A stretch of DNA of 9,226 nucleotides from Zestomicrobium sp964482405 (GTDB lineage: Archaea; Thermoproteota; Thermoprotei_A; Sulfolobales; NBVN01). This document shows positions 6,878 through 9,226 of this stretch, piece by piece. A model generated the notes under the pieces. That model ran no database searches. It was not told the origin of the DNA and was given only the letters and a program-made list of their open reading frames with translations. How positions within the stretch are numbered: position 1 is the first letter of the stretch; the number at the start of each line of letters is the position of its first letter. A program made the translations under genes and the position numbers. The DNA lies in the NCBI GenBank assembly GCA_964482405.1, contig CAYZXH010000047.1, positions 1 through 9,226 on the forward strand, read 5' to 3'.

Positions 6878-6880
6878 GGT
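6876..6880 (+). promoter_or_regulatory. Ribosome-binding site of the SDR-like gene
   Basis: GAGGT overlaps the TGA stop of the upstream gene and lies seven bases before TTG 6888, fixing this TTG as the start and tying translation of the two genes together. Confidence 0.6.
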
Positions 6881-6887
6881 ACCTGAG

Positions 6888-7604
6888 TTGAGAAAGCTGT
6901 TCATTATGGGGGCTTCAGGAAAGCTAGTCAGGCACATAGCGTTCTCACTGATTCAAGACTACGAGCTCTTCCTACAGTGCAATAAGATGTGTGAGGAGCT
7001 TGAAAAATTCTTATCCTTAGCTAAGAGGGGTTCCAGCAACCTAGGTGCTTACTTGATAAGACATGATTTCATGGAAGAAGGTGTTGAGAGCTTGTTTATT
7101 AAGCTGAGGTCGCTGACGAATAGGTTAGACGCTTCCATAATTATCGAGCCGGTATTCGACCAAACAGGTTTTGATGATATGCGGGAGGAGCTGGTTAAGA
7201 GAGTGATTTACCTAAACTTAGTGGTCCCGATAACTTTAATTAGGGTTCTGTCTCCCTTCATGGTTAGCGAGCCATCGATGGTAGTAGTTTTAGTAGATTT
7301 AACACCGCTCAGAGGTTCAAGAGCTTATGAGGGATTAAATCCCTCCTTGCCCACAATAGCTTCCTCAGCAGCACTCCACGCGATGATTAAGGAATTGCCT
7401 AATTACGTACCCAGCAACGTTAAGGTGGTCGGGGTAGCTCTAGACTGGGTTAATGTGCCTTCTAAGAAATTGCCGCCAGGAGCTACTTCAGTAGCTATGA
7501 GCGTTGAAGACGTGACAAGATTTATAAGGGAATTACTAGACGGGGCCTCAAGATACTCTTCCGGAACTTTAATAGTTTTAAGTCGTCGTGCGGAGGTTGC
7601 GTAG
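6888..7604 (+). CDS. Degenerate short-chain dehydrogenase/reductase (SDR)-fold protein
   Basis: This 238-residue protein shows the SDR Rossmann pattern without its catalytic set. FIMGASGKLVRHIA (5-18) aligns with the TGxxxGxG cofactor loop, but the second and third glycines are K12 and V14. ASIIIEPVFDQTG (82-94) stands where NNAG is expected. N110 in LNLVVP matches the conserved helix-4 asparagine. MVVVLVDLTPLRGS (131-144) corresponds to the strand carrying the catalytic serine. PTIASSAALHAM (155-166) aligns with the YxASKAAL helix, so T156 replaces the catalytic Tyr and S160 the Lys. VVGVALDWVNV matches the strand before the PG motif. The fold is therefore likely but classical NAD(P)-dependent redox chemistry is not. 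TTG 6888 is supported by GAGGT at 6876-6880. It is the last gene of the mtnP block and lies against a reverse-strand sRNA. Confidence 0.7.
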   Translation: MRKLFIMGASGKLVRHIAFSLIQDYELFLQCNKMCEELEKFLSLAKRGSSNLGAYLIRHDFMEEGVESLFIKLRSLTNRLDASIIIEPVFDQTGFDDMREELVKRVIYLNLVVPITLIRVLSPFMVSEPSMVVVLVDLTPLRGSRAYEGLNPSLPTIASSAALHAMIKELPNYVPSNVKVVGVALDWVNVPSKKLPPGATSVAMSVEDVTRFIRELLDGASRYSSGTLIVLSRRAEVA

Positions 7605-7660
7605 ATCAGACGCGGGTTCTCATATCACCTACTCAACCCTTGTAAGCCTCATCATCATGT
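7604..7660 (-). ncRNA. Probable C/D-box guide sRNA
   Basis: Read on the minus strand, the elements occur in canonical order and spacing. C box ATGATGA (7649-7655) is followed by a 12-base guide (7637-7648), D' box TTGA (7633-7636), 4-base spacer GTAG (7629-7632), C' box GTGATAT (7622-7628), a second 12-base guide (7610-7621) and D box CTGA (7606-7609). Two equal guides and a short D'-C' spacer are the archaeal dual-guide form, which directs 2'-O-methylation of the target base paired to the fifth guide base before D or D'. Predicted target strings are CCCUUGUAAGCC (fifth base U) and ACGCGGGUUCUC (fifth base G). I could not identify the targets. D' and C' deviate from consensus, as is common. 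The ends are approximate. Confidence 0.65.
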
Positions 7661-7761
7661 AAATATACTCCATTCACAACTTAAATGTCTCGTAAGCTCT
7701 TTTAGTGTGGGAATCCCTGATCAGGCGGTGTTGACGCAGTAGTTAGGGTGGGCGTGGTTAA
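7656..7761 (+). promoter_or_regulatory. Upstream region of the phosphoesterase gene, with a 10-bp palindrome
   Basis: This stretch has no gene on the + strand. AT-rich runs at 7659-7670 and TTTTAG at 7700-7705 are weak TATA candidates for the downstream gene. A perfect palindrome CCTGATCAGG lies at 7716-7725, and a purine-rich AGGGTGGG at 7745-7752 could be the ribosome-binding site of GTG 7762. A 10-bp palindrome can arise by chance, so an operator role is speculative. Confidence 0.3.
7679..7689 (-). promoter_or_regulatory. Candidate TATA box of the sRNA
   Basis: On the minus strand the sequence reads GACATTTAAGT, an AT-rich core centred near 7684 and about 26 bases before the probable sRNA 5' end at 7658-7660. 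The spacing fits archaeal promoters. The box itself is only moderately good. Confidence 0.35.
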
Positions 7762-8529
7762 GTGTCTACGAGCATAGAGTTAGTGCCTGGAGTTGAGATA
7801 GCTGGCGTGTCTCCGGCACTCTACTTAAGAAAATATAGGGCGTTAGTCGTGGCTGACTCACACATAGGTTATGAGGATGAGCTGGCTTCGAAAGGTGTTT
7901 TCATACCTCGTTTTCAGTTGAGGAAGTTTATGGAACTTCTCGAGAAACTTCTTGAGGATTTCCCGACGAGTAAGTTGATAGTGGCTGGAGATCTCAAACA
8001 CAGTTTTAGCGGTATAGGCGTTGTTGAGAGGAGGGAGTTAATAAGGTTTTTCTCGTTTGTGATGCCTAGGGTGGAGGAACTCATTATAGTTAGAGGGAAT
8101 CACGACAATTACCTCCCGCTAATGAAGAAGAAGTTTGATTTTAGGTTTGTGGAGTACCTTGTTTTAGGAGAGTACTTGATAGTTCACGGGCATAAACCAG
8201 TTCCTGAGGATGTAGGTAGTTCGTGGGAATACCTCATTTTAGGTCACGAGCATCCCAGCATAACGTTGAGGGATAGTGTTGGCAGGTTAGGGAAGTTTCC
8301 CTGCTTCTTGGTCGGGGAGTTAAGTAACTTAAGCAAGGTCTTCATCGCGTTACCGGCTACCGGAGCTTACCAAACAGGATCTAGGATAACCTTAGATAGA
8401 GAAACCTACATATCGCCGATACTAAGAGAAAGCGCTTTAATACCCAACATAAAACCGGTGATAGTTGATGAGGAGATAGGTATTTTCGAGTTACCGCCGC
8501 TTAAAGACCTTGCCGAATACATCTACTAG
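7762..8529 (+). CDS. Mre11/SbcD-related archaeal metallophosphoesterase
   Basis: This 255-residue protein belongs to the calcineurin-like phosphoesterases, in the archaeal SbcD/Mre11-related group (COG1407 type). The dimetal site is complete: ADSH (D32, H34), AGDLKH (D77, H80), RGNHD (N113, H114, D115), VHGH (H142) and GHEHP (H162, H164). These residues would bind two metal ions and hydrolyse phosphodiesters or phosphomonoesters. The actual substrate of this group is not known to me, and a nuclease role is suggested only by similarity to Mre11. No capping or DNA-binding domain is added, and length is typical. GTG 7762 is taken as start because AGGGTGGG lies upstream and the protein then begins at the usual place, about 30 residues before the first metal motif. 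It stands alone, 75 bases before the tbp promoter region ends. Confidence 0.9.
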   Translation: MSTSIELVPGVEIAGVSPALYLRKYRALVVADSHIGYEDELASKGVFIPRFQLRKFMELLEKLLEDFPTSKLIVAGDLKHSFSGIGVVERRELIRFFSFVMPRVEELIIVRGNHDNYLPLMKKKFDFRFVEYLVLGEYLIVHGHKPVPEDVGSSWEYLILGHEHPSITLRDSVGRLGKFPCFLVGELSNLSKVFIALPATGAYQTGSRITLDRETYISPILRESALIPNIKPVIVDEEIGIFELPPLKDLAEYIY

Positions 8530-8544
8530 ACCTATAACCCTATC

Positions 8545-8554
8545 AGGACGTCCT
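8545..8554. repeat. 10-bp palindrome upstream of tbp promoter
   Basis: AGGACGTCCT is perfectly self-complementary and lies about 24 bases before the tbp TATA box. It could be an operator half-site pair, but palindromes of this size are expected by chance several times in a window of this length. Confidence 0.25.
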
Positions 8555-8577
8555 TAAAACAGTAGCTATGCTTAGAG

Positions 8578-8586
8578 TTTATAAAG
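8578..8586 (+). promoter_or_regulatory. Promoter of tbp
   Basis: TTTATAAAG is a near-ideal archaeal TATA box centred near 8582. Initiation about 26 bases downstream is near 8608, after TTG 8605 and before GTG 8620. This supports GTG 8620 as the true start of tbp. Confidence 0.6.
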
Positions 8587-8606
8587 CTTAAATAGCGTTT
8601 TAATTT

Positions 8607-8612
8607 GGGGTG
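8607..8612 (+). promoter_or_regulatory. Ribosome-binding site of tbp
   Basis: GGGGTG lies seven bases before GTG 8620. If the upstream TTG at 8605 were the start, this motif would be inside the coding region and no upstream ribosome-binding site would be visible. Confidence 0.45.
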
Positions 8613-8619
8613 CTTAAAA

Positions 8620-9189
8620 GTGGAGATTAGGCCGATTATTAGAATTGAAAATATCGTAGCTACCGCGACGCTTGATCAGAACCTTGATTTAGGCGCGGTT
8701 GCTAGGACCGTCTCAAACGTTGAATACGATCCTGAGGAGTTTCCGGGACTTATTTACAGGCTTAGCAAACCTAGGCTCACCGCGCTGATATTTAACTCTG
8801 GTAAGATGGTCATTACCGGTGCTAAGAGTAAGAATCAATTGATTGACGGTTTCAAGAAGATAATTAGGGCTTTCGTCAGACACGGTATAATAATAGTTGG
8901 GAAGCCCAGGATACAGATACAAAACATAGTGGCCTCAGCTAGTTTAGGTGTTGAAGTAGACTTAGAGAAGGCTGCTTTAATGCTCCCTAACGTGATGTAC
9001 GAGCCGGAACAATTCCCCGGCTTAATTCATAGGATGGAAGACCCGAAGGTAGTCCTCTTAATATTTAGTAGTGGTAAGATGGTCATAACGGGTGCTAAAG
9101 ACGAGGACGAGGTTAGCGCTGCAGTAAACAAAATATTTGATAAACTTAAGGAACTTAAATGCGTCAGGAACATTCCGTCCACCCTTTAG
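8620..9189 (+). CDS. tbp: TATA-box-binding protein (archaeal TBP)
   Basis: TBP recognises the promoter TATA box and, with TFB, recruits archaeal RNA polymerase. The 189-residue product is two clear direct repeats forming the saddle. Repeat 1 runs from IRIENIVATATL (7-18) to GKMVITGAKS (61-70), and repeat 2 from IQIQNIVASASL (98-109) to GKMVITGAK (152-160). Each has FPGL (F41; F132) and an LIF-x-SGK strand (F58; F149), supplying the two phenylalanine pairs that wedge into DNA. The N-terminus is short, as in archaea. GTG 8620 is preferred over TTG 8605 because of promoter and ribosome-binding-site position; the TTG start would add five residues. The last 37 bases of the window after the stop show nothing further. 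Confidence 0.97.
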   Translation: MEIRPIIRIENIVATATLDQNLDLGAVARTVSNVEYDPEEFPGLIYRLSKPRLTALIFNSGKMVITGAKSKNQLIDGFKKIIRAFVRHGIIIVGKPRIQIQNIVASASLGVEVDLEKAALMLPNVMYEPEQFPGLIHRMEDPKVVLLIFSSGKMVITGAKDEDEVSAAVNKIFDKLKELKCVRNIPSTL

Positions 9190-9226
9190 CCCTTGCTTAC
9201 AACACTCAATACGCGAGCCAAACACA

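Noticed and set aside
8605..8619. TTG 8605 as the start of tbp
   Set aside because: It lies at or before the predicted transcription start near 8608 and has no ribosome-binding site, whereas GTG 8620 has GGGGTG seven bases upstream.
1..9226. Mobile elements, CRISPR arrays, toxin-antitoxin or classical defence genes
   Set aside because: I found no transposase, integrase, regularly spaced repeats or defence-family motifs. The genes look like ordinary chromosomal content of uniform style.

Overview
The window looks like a chromosomal segment of a thermophilic archaeon of the Thermoproteota (crenarchaeal) lineage. The evidence is a single-copy-style ORC1/Cdc6 initiator, an archaeal two-repeat TATA-binding protein, a CCA-encoding class II tRNA-Leu, an mtnP very like the Sulfolobus MTAP II type, a probable C/D-box guide RNA, TATA-box promoters with some apparently leaderless starts, and proteins rich in charged and aliphatic residues. 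Almost all genes run on the + strand. Only two of the ten complete genes appear to start with ATG; the rest use GTG or TTG. I see no insertion sequence, CRISPR array or integrase.

Layout. 1-91 holds the C-terminal end of a membrane protein. 92-156 is an AT-rich promoter region that could contain an origin box. Then come cdc6 (157-1353) and a DUF99/UPF0215 endonuclease V-like gene (1379-1981), a replication/repair pair. A promoter near 2041 starts a three-gene block with 18-base gaps: a PLP aminotransferase (to 3268), a TauE/SafE-type exporter (3287-4057) and an AEC-family carrier (4076-4960). tRNA-Leu(UAG) occupies 5034-5121.

Next is mtnP (5196-6011), which phosphorolyses methylthioadenosine. 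It overlaps by about 40 bases with a gene for a degenerate double-SIS protein (5972-6877), and that is followed after 10 bases by a degenerate SDR-fold protein (6888-7604). Both partners keep a recognisable fold but have lost the expected catalytic or cofactor residues. This pair is the most unusual protein-level signal in the window. Immediately downstream, on the opposite strand, 7604-7660 has the full architecture of an archaeal C/D-box sRNA with two 12-base guides. The window closes with a Mre11/SbcD-related metallophosphoesterase (7762-8529) and tbp (8620-9189).

Functional reading. The edges carry information-processing genes (cdc6, DUF99, phosphoesterase, tbp) and the middle carries metabolism. 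The aminotransferase/TauE/AEC block suggests conversion of an amino acid to an organic anion coupled to anion transport, possibly a sulfur-containing compound; this is inference. The mtnP/SIS-like/SDR-like block suggests nucleoside salvage with two associated proteins of unknown, possibly ligand-sensing, function.
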